Counted from the first letter of the stretch, positions 33,837 to 45,678 are shown. The stretch: DNA of 64,000 nt from Theocolax elegans (GCA_026168455.1 CM047431.1:17596183-17660182), one strand, 5' to 3'. Notes: generated from the sequence alone by a model not told the origin. Made by a program: numbers and translations.

Positions 33837-34316
33837 ATGTCCGAGTGCCAAACAAAACGTGTGAAACGCGAATTTTTCGCGGAATTGCCGAATATGTTAT
33901 TATGTATGACATACTCTCTAAACAAATCAAATACTAAGAGGATTATTGTCGGTTTGAAACACCATAGCGGTTATTATCACCGAGTTATTAAATTAATAAG
34001 TCCTGGTCCTTCGTACAGAAACGTTACGCTTGATGAAAATAGTTGGGTTAATTTAAAGGAACATTTTGATGTCGTATCAGCTTATTTGAGCAACAGTTAT
34101 TCATTTTATCAAGAGCTTGGACGACCTAGTAAAATTTTTCTTGCAAAACACGATTTAAGTTTTACGTCAACTTATGGTAACAGGACAATCGTTATTCATG
34201 AAAGACCACCACCAGCCAACAGTGAAATTACGAAGGAAGAAGAAGGTGAACAACAAATACTTATTGAAAACGAAGAAGGTAAAAAGAAAAAATCAATCAT
34301 AATTTACCAACTGTAG
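33837..34316 (+). CDS. unknown Polinton tail ORF
   Basis: From ATG 33837, 159 codons with no frame break. The body has a mix of strands and helices (RIIVGLKHHSGYYHRVIKL, FYQELGRPSKIFLAKHDL), and the last 35 residues are acidic then basic (KEEEGEQ, GKKKKS). It could bind nucleic acid, but no motif is recognised. The position is between the protease and the right end of the element. Confidence 0.5.
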   Translation: MSECQTKRVKREFFAELPNMLLCMTYSLNKSNTKRIIVGLKHHSGYYHRVIKLISPGPSYRNVTLDENSWVNLKEHFDVVSAYLSNSYSFYQELGRPSKIFLAKHDLSFTSTYGNRTIVIHERPPPANSEITKEEEGEQQILIENEEGKKKKSIIIYQL

Positions 34317-34385
34317 TAATGCAACATTCAACTTTTGAGGGACTTCGCACTCAAAGTATTTTAATAATACACATGGAGTTATTGA

Positions 34386-34620
34386 ATGATGTTGTTGGAA
34401 AAATTAAATTACGTGTTTGAATATTTAAAAGGTGATCTTGCCAAGGAAGAGGAAGAGATTGTTAAAAGTACATTCACAGATTTTAAAACGTTTAAGCTAT
34501 ATTATTCAAAGGTTTCATCACAGCAAATATGGTTGATGACAACGAAGATATGTACAAGAACAGATATTTAAAACTCGTATTAGCTGAAATTTTCGCCTAC
34601 GACTTGCCAATGATTTATAA
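34386..34620 (+). pseudogene. short unknown Polinton ORF remnants
   Basis: Two overlapping short frames (FEYLKGDLAKEEEEIVKS, then KNRYLKLVLAEIFAYDLPM in another frame) suggest one helical protein with a frameshift near 34530. No motif recognised. It is followed by a G/A-rich run at 34621-34650. Confidence 0.35.
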
Positions 34621-34704
34621 AGATTTGGGGAGAGGGGAGGGGGAGGGGAGGGGGGAACTGACAGTCTCGCTATATCACCCCATGTCTACTTTTTCTTATT
34701 ACTT

Positions 34705-35600
34705 ACAAGGGGAGTACTTGACCTCCGGGAAACGAATCTGATCCTAACTTAGGTATGTCGTTTATAATATAAAAATGTGAAGAAAGCCAAATATCTCTTG
34801 CCAATGGCCACTTTTAATAATAATATCAGTAAAAATTACTTCCAATTTGATCGCTTACAACTCGGAAATAAATAAAGATATGCACTCAAACCAAAAACCA
34901 GAAGAAAGTTGAGTTCAAGTAGATATAGTTTAAAAAAGAAGAAGCTTAAATTGCTTAATTTGGAGCAAAGTTATAAAGAAAATAAGAAATTAAAGATTAT
35001 TAGGCCAAAAGAAACAATAAATTTTTATATTAAATTTTGGTTAAGATTTCTTCAATTTCTTATTTTCATTATAACTTTGCTCTAAATTAAGCAATTTGAG
35101 CTTCTTTTTTTTAAACCATATCTACTTGAACTCAACTTTCTTATGGTTTTGAGTTCAAGTAGATATAGTTTAAAAAAGAAGAAGCTTAAATTGCTTAATT
35201 TGGAGCAAAGTTATAAAGAAAATAAGAAATTAAAGATTATTAGGCCAAAAGAAACAATAAAATTTTATATTAAATTTTGGTTAAGATTTCTTCAATTTCT
35301 TATTTTCATTATAACTTTGCTCTAAATTAAGCAATTTGAGCTTCTTTTTTTTAAACCATATCTACTTGAACTCAACTTTCTTATGGTTTTTGGTTTGAGT
35401 GCCTATCTTTATTTATTTCCGAGTTGTAAGCGATCAAATTGGAAGTAATTTTTACTGATATTATTATTAGATGTCGAATAACTCTCGTAAAAGTGGCCAT
35501 TGGCAAGAGATACCTTGGCTTTCTTCACATTTTTATATTATAAAAGACATACCAAAGTTAGGATAAGATCCGTTTCACGGAGGTCAAGTACTTCCCTTGT
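34705..35600. mobile_element. 896-bp compound fold-back element
   Basis: Left end ACAAGGGGAGTACTTGACCTC is matched in reverse at the right end (GAGGTCAAGTACTTCCCTTGT without its first bases). The outer arms are about 200 bp. The middle holds two near-identical, head-to-tail copies of a palindromic unit at about 34908-35143 and 35144-35385. No coding capacity. A half-copy is at 37378-37697. Confidence 0.8.
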
Positions 35601-36354
35601 TAAATAAATTATGCAATGCAACAAATAATGTAACATTTGCAATTCTGAAATGAATCTGTCAAATCCATCAAGTGCATGTTACTTCGCTATATAGATCCAT
35701 CTACTGCTTTGTGCAATTGCATACAAAATAATTAGGATTATTATGGTTTTGTTTTGTCTCAAAAAAAAACATAAAAAAATTATATTACAGATATTTATAA
35801 TGGAAAATTTTATAAACAATTTGTACAAAGTTTAAATAAATACGATCGCTATGCATATATCATAATAATTTTTAATACAGATGGAGCACGGGTCTTTCAA
35901 TCATCTACTTCATTCGTATGGCCTATTTATATTATAAACAAGTTGGAGTAAAATTTCGGGAGTTCTGAGCGTTAATGGGATAAAATATAAAAATTGTTTT
36001 GGTTCATAATATCGAAATTGTTTATTTTGAAGTATGGTTCTGTATCCAAAACCAAATGTAATAATTTTATTTAATTATTAAATTAAAATAAAATATTTTA
36101 ATCTTACATTATTCAGTGTATATATATATTATTACTTCTTTATTATTATCAAGGCTTCTACCAAATTTGTTATATAACCAATTGTTTTTTTTAAGATTTT
36201 AGATTTTTTAGTTACATGGTTTGTCAGTCAGTGATTATTGTATCTAAATTTATATTTTATGACAGCCTGCAGTATTATATATTAATAAAATTATTTAATA
36301 CTAATATTTTTGGAATTTTTTTATACATCACATGATTCTTCATGTGAGTACTCA
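35601..36354. other. AT-rich non-coding DNA
   Basis: About 750 bases of AT-rich sequence with poly-A and poly-T runs. I see no gene, array or element end in it. Confidence 0.5.
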
Positions 36355-36367
36355 CGTAGATATCTAC

Positions 36368-37215
36368 CCTGGCGGAAATGGTATTTGAAAATAGCTGCTA
36401 ATAACTGCAAATAACTAAAATATTTAGTTTGGTTTGAGACGCTACTAACTACTATTTGTAGTTATTTGCAGTTATTTGCAGTTATTTACAGTCACAAATA
36501 ATTATCTGCAGTTATTAGCCTTTGTTGAAAGTTATAACACAAAATTTGACAGATATTATGAAAGTTAATAGCAATTATTAGCAAATATTAGCAGTTATTA
36601 TTTGTTTTTAAAAGTTATTTGCAATTATTTACTATTATTTGAACTTCTATTTTTGTGCTATAATATAATTATAAAGAAATTGCATATAACTCCAAAAAAC
36701 TGAATATAACTGCAAATAATTGGTATAATCTATTAGTAACTGCTAAAAACTGCAAGTAATTGCGAATAATTATTTCTGAAAACTATATAAACCTCCCAAC
36801 AGCATATAGTATTACAAAAAAATATTACATGAAATATTACAAAAAAAAATTGCGGAAATGATTAGAAGACATATCAAAAATATTACAAAATATTCTTCTG
36901 AAATAATTCATAATAATATTTTTTAAATATTAATGAAATATTTGGTGCAATATTTCGACTAATAGAAAGTGGAATATTTCACAACATATTACAACAATAT
37001 TACGAAAATATTTCATGTAATATTTCGTGTAATATTCCATAAATATTGTATGCAATATTTCATGAAATATTGTTATAATATCAATACATGTTAAAACAAA
37101 AATAATCATTTGGAATATTACTAAAATATTGCGCAGACTTTCATCACAATATTTCATGTAACATTGTCGAAACATTACAGAGTAATATTACGTGAAATAT
37201 TTCAACAAAGTTTGA
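36368..37215. repeat. GCAAATAACT block then AATATT block
   Basis: Begins with an end-like TACCCTGGCGGAAATGG, then many variants of GCAAATAACT in both orientations to about 36790, then a block of AATATTTCATGTAATATT-type words to 37215. The same two-tier order appears inverted at 57220-57512, and the first tier at 59772-60118, so this is one terminus of a repeated element. Confidence 0.7.
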
Positions 37216-37377
37216 GGAATATTCCTGATGGAGACTCGATTATATAATTTTTTCTTGTGTAATAGAATTTCGAAATGAAACGTATTTGACATCCGGCATT
37301 GCGCTCCACACAATATGAATTCTTACAAAAAAATATAACCTAAAATAATGCAAAACATATTGCAATAATATTATAAA

Positions 37378-37697
37378 ATTCTTCAATTTTTTATTTTCTT
37401 AACTTTGCTCTAAATTAAACAATTTAAGCTTCTTTTTTTAACCATATCTAATTGAACTCAACTACCTTTCAGTTTTTGGATTGATTTCCTATCACTATTC
37501 GATTTCGAGTCATAATATCAATCAAAATGAAAGTAAATTTCATTGGAAATATTATTGTCAGATGTCGAATCACTTTCGTAAAAGTGGCAATTGGCAAGTA
37601 ATAACTTGGCTTTCTTCATATTATTATATTCCAAAAGATATGTCAAGGTTAGGATAAGATATATCCGTTTCCGAAGGTCAAGTACTTCCCTTATGAG
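37378..37697. repeat. half-copy of the 34705 fold-back
   Basis: Matches the right half of the 896-bp fold-back (from TTAACTTTGCTCTAAATTAA to AGGTCAAGTACTTCCCTTAT) with many substitutions. It is older than the complete copy. Confidence 0.75.
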
Positions 37698-37902
37698 AGA
37701 ATACCAATACTGCTACAAAGGTAACAATAGTGTAACAATAGTGTAACAATAGTGTAACTAATAAAATATGGAATGTTAATATATGCGAATATGATGGATA
37801 TTAAGAGTTAACATATTAAATTTAATCTGACAGCATGTATATAATAACAGACTTAAAACATTTTATTTTTAAGCAGAATCTACTTATTAATATATATTGT
37901 AC
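37698..37902. other. AT-rich spacer with short tandem repeat
   Basis: Contains about four copies of GTAACAATA near 37720-37755; otherwise non-coding. Confidence 0.4.
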
Positions 37903-37906
37903 GTAC

Positions 37907-38268
37907 TGTAACGGTGCATGTCGGGTTTTCTCCAATAATGCACGGAGATAACGTGAGTAGGGGTAACCCCGAGATCGCGCGTGACGAACTTACCTTCGCG
38001 CGCGATCAGACCTCCAGTGCACTTTGTCGACGGCTTGCCGATACCTCAACAGCTACCGTGTACGTTGATATGGGCTCCAGAGTGAGCCCACTTCCGGAAG
38101 TACGATTTTAGGATTGGCAGACGAGTACCGCGGGCTCGTCTGCTTACCGCACTAGGGATCGGGATTCCTGGGTTAATACGGGATGTCGAAATGACACGAG
38201 TCGAAAAGTAAAATAGAATTCAAATTTATTTACTAATCCATGATAGAATCTATATTATATTAAGCTGC
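37907..38268 (+). repeat. solo LTR, left part
   Basis: Starts TGTAACGG right after GTAC (37903-37906). GC-rich with CG dinucleotides, in an AT-rich setting. The right part is at about 45236-45678, ending GTCACA followed by GTAC. Four-base duplications fit gypsy LTRs. The break is caused by the insertion starting near 38269. Confidence 0.6.
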
Positions 38269-38454
38269 TTCCATCAAAAACCTTTCTCCCTTTCTGTGAC
38301 GTCAATCTATTTGTATGACGTAATTGTCGAAGTGACGATATTTTTTGATAAATCGATGTATCACATGTTTTTTGACGTACTGTTGGGGGTTAATGTTTTT
38401 AGTTGCTTTTTTAAAAGGGGTAAAATTTGAAGGGGGAAGGGGTGGTGGTATGGG

Positions 38455-39104
38455 GTGTACCCTGACCACCTAGACATCGTCTTCAGGAAGTGACAATTTT
38501 TTTTGCATATTCAAGCAGGGTGGCACACTACTTACCAGTAGACGATGTCCAGATGACCCGGAGGTCACCCTGACCACCTGGACATCGTCTTCAGGAAGTG
38601 ACAATTTTTTTTTGCATATTCAAGCAGGGTGGCACACTACTTACCAGTAGACGATGTCCAGATGACCCGGAGGTCACCCTGACCAACTGGACATCGTCTT
38701 CAGGAAGTGACAGTTTTTTTTGCATATTCGAGCAGGGTGGCACACTACTTACCTGTAGACGATGTCCAGATGACCTGGAGGTCACCCTGACCACCTGGAC
38801 ATCGTCTTCAGGAAGTGACAATTTTTTTGCATATTCAAGCAGGGTGGCACACTACTTACCAGTAGACGATGTCCAGATGACCCGGAGGTCACCCTGACCA
38901 CCTGGACATCGTCTTCAGGAAGTGACAATTTTTTTTGCATATTCGAGCAGGGTGGCACACTACTTACCTGTAGACGATGTCCAGATGACCCGGAGGTCAC
39001 CCTGACCACCTGGACATCGTCTTCAGGAAGTGACGATTTCTTTTGCATATTCAAGCAGGGTGGTACACTACTTACCAGTAGACGATGTCCAGATGACCCG
39101 GAGG
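38455..39104 (+). repeat. left array of 108-bp units (about 6)
   Basis: Six units spaced 108-109 bp, highly similar. Each has inverted arms GACGATGTCCAGATG / CACCTGGACATCGTC that can form a hairpin of about 50 bases, then a poly-T spacer and GCAGGGTGGCACACTACTTAC. Confidence 0.9.
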
Positions 39105-40085
39105 TAAAAAAAAAAAATCAACAACATAACAATTCAAAAATTGACGCAGCACCTTTAAAGCGTAGCGCTAATATTGCTAAGTTTTTAACAAAGCGTTAAA
39201 AATAAACTAATTAATAAAAAAAATCATATCAAAAGTGCACACTTAATTTAAATATTTACCAATATACATATAAGCAGCACCTTTAAAGAGTAGCGCTCAA
39301 AATTTTAAAATAAATCATCAATAGAACAATTCAAAAATTGAAGCAGCACCTTTAAAGCGTAGCACTAATATTGCTAAGTTTTTAACAAAGCGTTAAAAAT
39401 AAATTAATTAATAAAAAAAATCATATCTAAAGTGCACACTTAATTCAAATATTTACAAATATACATATAAGCAGCACCTTTAAAGAGTAGCGCTCAAAAT
39501 TTTAAAATAAATCATCAATACAACAATTCAAAAATTGAAGCAGCACCTTTAAAGCGTAGCACTAATATTGCTAAGTTTTTAACAAAGCCTTAAAAATAAA
39601 TTAATTAATAAAAAAAATCATATCTAAAGTGCACACTTAATTCAAATATTTACAAATATACATATAATCAGCACCTTTAAAGAGTAGCGCTCAAAATTTT
39701 AAAATAAATCATCAATAGAACAATTCAAAAATTGAAGCAGCACCTTTAAAGCGTAGCACTAATATTGCTAAGTTTTTAACAAAGCGTTAAAAATAAATTA
39801 ATTAATAAAAAAAATCATATCTAAAGTGCACACTTAATTCAAATATTTACAAATATACATATAAGCAGCACGTTTAAAGTGTAGCGCTCAAAATTTTAAA
39901 ATAAATCATCACTAGAACAATTCAAAAATTGAAGCAGCACCTTTAAAGCGTATCGCTAATATTGCTAAGCTTTTAACAAAGCGTTATAAATAAATCAGTT
40001 AATAAAAAAAATCATATCCAAAGTGTACCCTTAATTTAAATATTTATAAATATACATATAAGCAGCACCTTTAAAGTGTACACTT
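39105..40085 (+). repeat. 196-bp tandem array (about 5)
   Basis: Units spaced 195-198 bp, each with two GCAGCACCTTTAAAG words and an AT-rich remainder (AATTCAAAAATTGAAGC). Directly abuts the left 108-bp array. No coding capacity. Confidence 0.85.
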
Positions 40086-40478
40086 AATTCAAATATAACA
40101 CCTAATAATACAATATAATATATAAATAACAATAAATATAATTTCATTTTTAATGCAGCCATATTATGAAACTAAACAGTTTTTAAAATATGTCAGTCCC
40201 AAGCCCGTAATCGCAGAGGGAAAATAAAATTAAACAAAAAAATTATAAAACAATAAAATAATGGCACTTCCCGAAGACGATGTCCAGGTGGTCAGGATGA
40301 CCTGCAGGTCAACTACCCATCCTCCTTTAATTCCCTCACCTTACCTTATTTTAACCCTTTTTAAAAAACTCAAGTTCATGATAATGAGTCAATAAATGAA
40401 AATGCTACTCCTCATTTAAAAAAAAAAATTAGATGTTATTGCAGAACTTAAGAGTAAACAAAAAAAAATAAAAATAAT
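40086..40478. other. AT-rich core with one stray 108-bp hairpin half
   Basis: At 40262-40310 a single partial 108-bp unit (ACTTCCCGAAGACGATGTCC) stands alone, in the orientation of the right array. The rest is AT-rich. Confidence 0.6.
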
Positions 40479-40682
40479 ATGTATGATGGTAAAATAGCAA
40501 ATATTTATTTTAATGAATCTATAATAATTGAAAATTATTTAGGTAGAATGTCTGAAATTTGTAAATATTGCCATGCAAAACATTTTTCATGTGAATACAA
40601 TAAAAATAAATTATTTTCAAGTTGTTGTCAAATGGGTAAAGTAATGCTACTTGACAATCCTACATGGGTGAAAATCATCTAA
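40479..40682 (+). pseudogene. Helitron helicase N-terminal scrap
   Basis: About 67 codons carrying a Cys-rich motif CKYCHAKHFSCE ... FSSCCQMGKVML, as found near the start of Helitron Rep/helicase proteins. Nothing else of that protein (Rep HUH motif or helicase motifs) is near. It is a captured or leftover fragment and not a source of transposase for the surrounding element. Confidence 0.6.
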
Positions 40683-42740
40683 CGTGAACATTTGACGTTG
40701 TGATATGCAAGAAAACAAAATAAAAAAAATTATATATTTTTGGTTTCTCTGGACCAATTACAGTTTCTAGAGTACCTGTTTACAGTGGGTATACAGGATC
40801 AGTTGATTTACTCAACGTATTGAAGATTTTTAATTTTTACATTCCATGGGAATTACATATATTTTGATATATAAAACATAAACATCTTGAATACATCCCT
40901 AATACAAAATCTCACGTGAGATCTCAAGTGAGATTTCATGCCAAAATCTCATGTGATATTTCAATTGGAGAGGTGTTTAAATTTGCTAAATAATAAAAAA
41001 TCAATTTCTCACGTGAGTTTTGTAATAGGGATAGAAAGTTTTAATAAACATATTTTATGGAGTATACATTGAATATAACTATACCTAATTGATAATAACA
41101 ATAAAAAAAATTAATTAACAAATTCTTCCATTTATAAAATATATGCAATGTTTCCATATAATCAATTTAACATAATTTTTATATTTGTAATATAAATTAT
41201 ATATTTTTATTATTTCTTTTAGTAGTGACTTCTTTTATCTTAAATAACAATTTTACTCTTTTTCTGAGTTTTATTTCCGTACGAGAATGACCCTAATTGA
41301 TAATGTTCACATTGTCTATTCAAATTACATTCGTAACAACTTACTTCATTAAAATTAATTTTTTGGGGCTCACATCTACTCCATTTCCATTGATGGACTC
41401 GCATAGTTCCTTTCAATGGAGAAAACAATTGTTAAGAAATAACGTTTATTTTTAGTCAAAACAGTAAAGCATGTAATGATCAGCATCGATTATTTGTTAT
41501 AAAAGAAATTTGGACAGGGGATGTTACATGCCAGGGGAGATTACATAGATTGTTTTTTAAATTTTATTACGTTAACATTCAAAATTTCCACATCGGAATA
41601 ATACTGTTTTTATGTAGTTACTTTATCTGAAATTTACTCTATGAATTGGTTTTAAAAAATTTATTAGTTATCCAATTATACTCTACCAGAGGAATTACAT
41701 TAAAAAAGGTAACCGCTCAATTACCACAAAAACATGCCCGTATTTTTTGCTTAACATCATGAAATATTAAAAATAAAATTTTTACTTCTAAAGTAAACCA
41801 AAAGTTAACAATTTCACCTGGTCAGAAAAATGTTTCATGTTTACAATTAATTTTAAAGACATTAATCATAACACAGCTATTATTAATAACAAGTTTGTTA
41901 CAAAGTTCAGCAAGCTTAGTGCACTTCAAAAATCAGTAAATGTTCAGATTTTCAACTTGATTTTAATTGTGGTTATCAAAATGAACAATTAAGTTTTGAA
42001 CTCGTTTTTGAAATAAAGAAATACACCTATAATCGCACCAGTTAATATGCGATTATGGCCTTGTTACAGCCAGGGGAAGTTACATTTCAAACTTTAAGCA
42101 ACTTAAACTTGGCAATAAAATCAACTTTTATCAAGTTTCACGGCTGACTTACATTAAATTACATATATTGTACTTAGAATATATTATTCGTAATTTTATA
42201 TATGATATAATGGGATATATTTCACTATTACACAAATGTGCACGTTAGATGATTTTCACCCACATATCCAAAAGAATTAAAAAATTTGGTTATAGGTAAT
42301 TCGAAATATAGTACGAATTTTCGTCAAAACATAAGACAATACAACAATTCTTTAGCTTAAATTATTATCTTTATTAATGCGTTCATTAATTAATAAAATA
42401 CTAAAATCAGACAATGTATGTTGTCAATATTGTAGCAATATGACATTATTCCAACAATATCGCTGCAATATGAAGTGCTGTCTGGGTAGGAATGTATCTA
42501 TTCCTTTATACCTAATAAGTATTTTCTTAACCTTGCATTTTTTTAAAAAAGAAAGTTTTGGAAACAAGATTGTACTCTATTCTCATTCAAGGAAAAAAAA
42601 TTATAGTATATTTGGTATTTATTACTCAAAGTACTATTAACACAAATCACATTTTTATATATTCGGTTTGGAAACTTTACATTTTAACCTTTAGACTACC
42701 GAGAGTTTAGAAATGAAATCGTCCTTTAAAAGTTTCTGAA
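40683..42740. other. AT-rich core of TIR element
   Basis: Two kilobases with no supported gene. Words of the type CAGRGGAARTTACAT recur at about 41533, 41690 and 42072. A palindromic CTCACGTGAG occurs at about 40912 and 41008. A short minus-strand frame (41428-41240, Cys-rich CYECNLNRQC) is unsupported. Confidence 0.4.
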
Positions 42741-42749
42741 TTGCCAACC

Positions 42750-44345
42750 TGCTTGAATATGCAAAAAAAATTGTTACTTCCTGAAGACGATGTCCAGGTG
42801 GTCAGGGTGACCTCCGGGTCATCTGGACATCGTCTACTGGTAAGTAGTGTGCCACCATGCTTGAATATGCAAAAAAAATTGTCACTTCCTGAAGACGATG
42901 TCCAGGTGGTCAGGATGACCTCCGGGTCATCTGGACATCGTCTACTGGTAAGAAGTGTGCCACCCTGCTTGAAAATGCAAACAAAATTGTCTCTTCCTGA
43001 AGACGATGTCCAGGTGGTCAGGGTGACCTCCGGGTCATCTGGACATCGTCTACTAGTAAGTAGTGTGCCACCCTGCTTGAATATGCAAAAAAATTGTCAC
43101 TCCTGAAGACGCTGTCCAGGTGGTCAGGCCGGTACTTCCTGAAGACGATGTCCAGGTGGTCAGGGTGACTCCGGGTCATCTGGACATCGTCTACTGGTAA
43201 GTAGTGTGCCACCCTGCTTGAATATGCAAAAAAAATTGTCACTTCCTGAAGACGATGTCCAGGTGGTCAGGGTGACCTGCGGGTCATCTGGACATCGTCT
43301 ACTGGTAAGTAGTGTGCCACCCTGCTTGAATATGCAAAAAAAATTGTCACTTCCTGAAGACGATGTCCAGGTGGTCAGGGTGACCTCCGGGTCATCTGGA
43401 CATCGTCTACTAGTAAGTAGTGTGCCACCCTGCTTGAAATGCAAAAAAAATTGTCACTTCCTGAAGACGATGTCCAGGTGGTCAGGGTGACCTCCGGGTC
43501 ATCTGGACATCGTCTACTGGTAAGTAGTGTGCCACCTGCTTGAATATGCAAAAAAAATTGTACTTCCTGAAGACGATGTCCAGGTGGTCAGGGTGACCTC
43601 CGGGTCATCTGGACATCGTCTACTGGTAAGTAGTGTGCCACCTGCTTGAATATGCAAAAAAAATTGTCACTTCCTGAAGACGATGTCCAGGTGGTCAGGT
43701 GACCTCCGGGTCATCTGGACATCGTCTACTGGTAAGAAGTGTGCCACCCTGCTTGAATATGCAAAAAAAATTGTCTCTTCCTGAAGACGATGTCCAGGTG
43801 GTCAAGGTGACCTCCGGGTCATCTGGACATCGTCTACTGGTATGTAGTGTACCACCCTGCTTGAATATGCAAAAAAAATTGTCACTTCCTGAAGACGATG
43901 TCCAGGTGGTCAGGGTGACCTCCGGGTCATCTGGACATCGTCTACTAGTAAGTAGTGTGCCACCCTGCTTGAATATGCAAAAAAAATTGTCACTTCCTGA
44001 AGACGATGTCCAGGTGGTCAGGTGACCTCCGGGTCATCTGGACATCGTCTACTGGTAAGTAGTGTGCCACCCTGCTTGAATATGCAAAAAAAATTGTCAC
44101 TTCCTGAAGACGATGTCCAGGTGGTCAGGGTGACTTCCGGGTCATCTGGACATCGTCTACTGGTAAGTAGTGTGCCACCCTGCTTGAATATGCAAAAAAA
44201 ATTGTCACTTCCTGAAGACGATGTCCAGGTGGTCAGGGTGACCTGCGGGTCATCTGGACATCGTCTACTGGTATGTAGTGTACCACCCTGCTTGAATATG
44301 CAAAAAAAATTGTAACTTCCTGAAGACGATGTTCAGGTGGTCAAG
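42750..44345 (-). repeat. right array of 108-bp units (about 15)
   Basis: The reverse complement of the left array: about 15 units spaced 107-109 bp, with GACGATGTCCAGGTGGTCAGG and the matching CATCTGGACATCGTC. One-base deletions and one degenerate unit (about 43090-43130) occur, but most units are near identical. Open frames across it are by-products of the repeat. Confidence 0.9.
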
Positions 44346-44537
44346 GTACACCCCATACCACCACCCCTTCCCCCTTCAAATTTTACCCCTTTTAAAAAAA
44401 CAACTAAAAACATTAACCCCCAATAGTGCGTCAAAAAACATGTGATACATCTATTTATCAAAAAATATCGTCACATCGACAATTACGTCACACAAATAGA
44501 TTGACGTCACAGAAAGGGAGAAAGGTTTTTGATGGAA

Positions 44538-45235
44538 TTTAATTTTTATTTAACTTTAACTTTAACTTTAATTTTTTCAATTTTATATTTTTAATATTTA
44601 ATTTATTTTTGAAAAAATAATAAAAAATAAATAAATAAATAAATAAATTAAAAAATAATAAATTAACTTAAATTTTTTTTTTATACATATAGAACTTGTA
44701 TCCTCCAAATGTTGAGCAATCGATAGGTGAAAATCAATCATTAATAATTATAAATAATATTTTATTTTAAATTTTTATTTAATAAAATTTTCTATTTTTC
44801 ATGATTTTTATTTTTTGACATGATCAATTTACGAGAAATTGCCCATATATACATGTAAAATCTAAATGTGCATAATTTAATTGTTACCTAATTATCTTAT
44901 TTTATTGTATTCACACAATTGTAATTTTATTTATTTTTTCACATATAATAATTACAAAGAAATAAGGTTGGACAACGGCATAATAATAATATAAAATCAA
45001 AGAGTGTTTTAATTGAAGAATAATAAAATCCAATTATTATTGTAATTATGTGCATTAAAAAATAGACAATAATAAATGTTAACAAATAAGTAAGATTATT
45101 ATTACTTAGTATTAATATATTATATTTATCTAAACTTTGAAAATGAAAAATTAAATCTAATAACTTTATAACTTCATATAGTTTAAATGTTTTCCTAATA
45201 ATTAATATTAATACAACAAAATAAATCAAAAGTTT
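44538..45235. other. very AT-rich spacer
   Basis: Low-complexity A/T sequence including CTTTAA and AAAT repeats. It lies between the right TIR and the resumed LTR, so it arrived with or after the TIR element. No gene seen. Confidence 0.5.
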
Positions 45236-45678
45236 AAATCGACCGAGGGAGCGTTAGTGACCGAGGTATTTGTTGCTAGTACAATAATTAAATCGCGAAC
45301 GTGCGAAGTGATATTGTCGTTCGGGCGGCCGGGGCGCAATCGCGGGGGGTCATAACCCGGACGCGGAATCGCGGCGCGAAGAGAGTGCGCGAGACTTACG
45401 CGGGCTCGTTATACCCGTCACAATAGAACTACCTCTAACCTGGCTTGTCTTCGACGCAGGTCCCCTCGTCTCCTCTATGTAATATCGCACAATCGTCGGC
45501 GGCGTCCCTCGGGTATCTTCAAGGACCCTCCGGCTCGGCGGCTCACGCGAGAATGTTTCTCACCGATTCTCTCTCGTTCCCCCTCTCTTCCGTATTCCGC
45601 GCGGTATTCTCTGACGGCCGTACGGGCCTCGCGACAGAGAACCATGACGAGTGGCTCGCGCTATCGTCACTCGTCACA
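45236..45678 (+). repeat. solo LTR, right part
   Basis: GC-rich stretch ending CGTCACA followed by GTAC at 45679-45682, equal to the four bases before 37907. Start TGTAACG and reverse-complemented end TGTGACG match at six of seven bases. Total LTR length without the inserts is about 800 bp. Confidence 0.6.

Larger units (their letters stand above)
19214..34660. mobile_element. degenerate Polinton/Maverick
   Basis: A run of about 15 kb holds the Polinton hallmark genes: protein-primed DNA polymerase B, A32-type ATPase, retroviral-type integrase with chromodomain, jelly-roll capsid proteins and an adenovirus-type protease. All lie on the plus strand except the leftmost gene. The size fits the usual 15-20 kb. 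Terminal inverted repeats could not be found. The CT-rich array on the left and the GA-rich run at 34621-34650 on the right have opposite polarity, which is suggestive only. Almost every gene has frameshifts or stops, so it cannot move by itself. Confidence 0.85.
38269..44537. mobile_element. 6.27-kb TIR element with 108-bp hairpin arrays
   Basis: Ends TTCCATCAAAAACC / GGTTTTTGATGGAA are inverted, and about 180 bp next to each end match as inverted repeats, including TTTCTCCCTTTCTGTGACG and the CCCCTTCCCCC run. Inside each TIR lies an array of a 108-bp unit, in opposite orientations. The core holds a 196-bp array, an isolated partial 108-bp unit at 40262, a Helitron-like gene scrap and about 2 kb of AT-rich DNA. 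No transposase is visible, so it is probably non-autonomous. Target duplication not clear; TTAA lies near both ends, but at unequal distance. Family not recognised. Confidence 0.75.

Noticed and set aside
40905..41020. CTCACGTGAG palindromes as regulatory E-box cluster
   Set aside because: The motif fits an E-box, but only two full copies occur in AT-rich transposon core with no gene nearby.
38591..44315. Repeated frames (DDVQVVRVTSGSSGHRLLVSS) as a repetitive protein
   Set aside because: The 108-bp unit is divisible by three, so frames persist by arithmetic; single-base deletions and runs of A break them, and the same DNA opens on both strands.
42750..44345. CRISPR-like array
   Set aside because: There are no unique spacers: the whole 108-bp unit repeats. 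The setting is a eukaryotic transposon.
38260..44542. piggyBac-type TTAA target duplication for the TIR element
   Set aside because: TTAA lies near both ends but at unequal distances from the inverted repeat, and TTAA is common in this AT-rich DNA.
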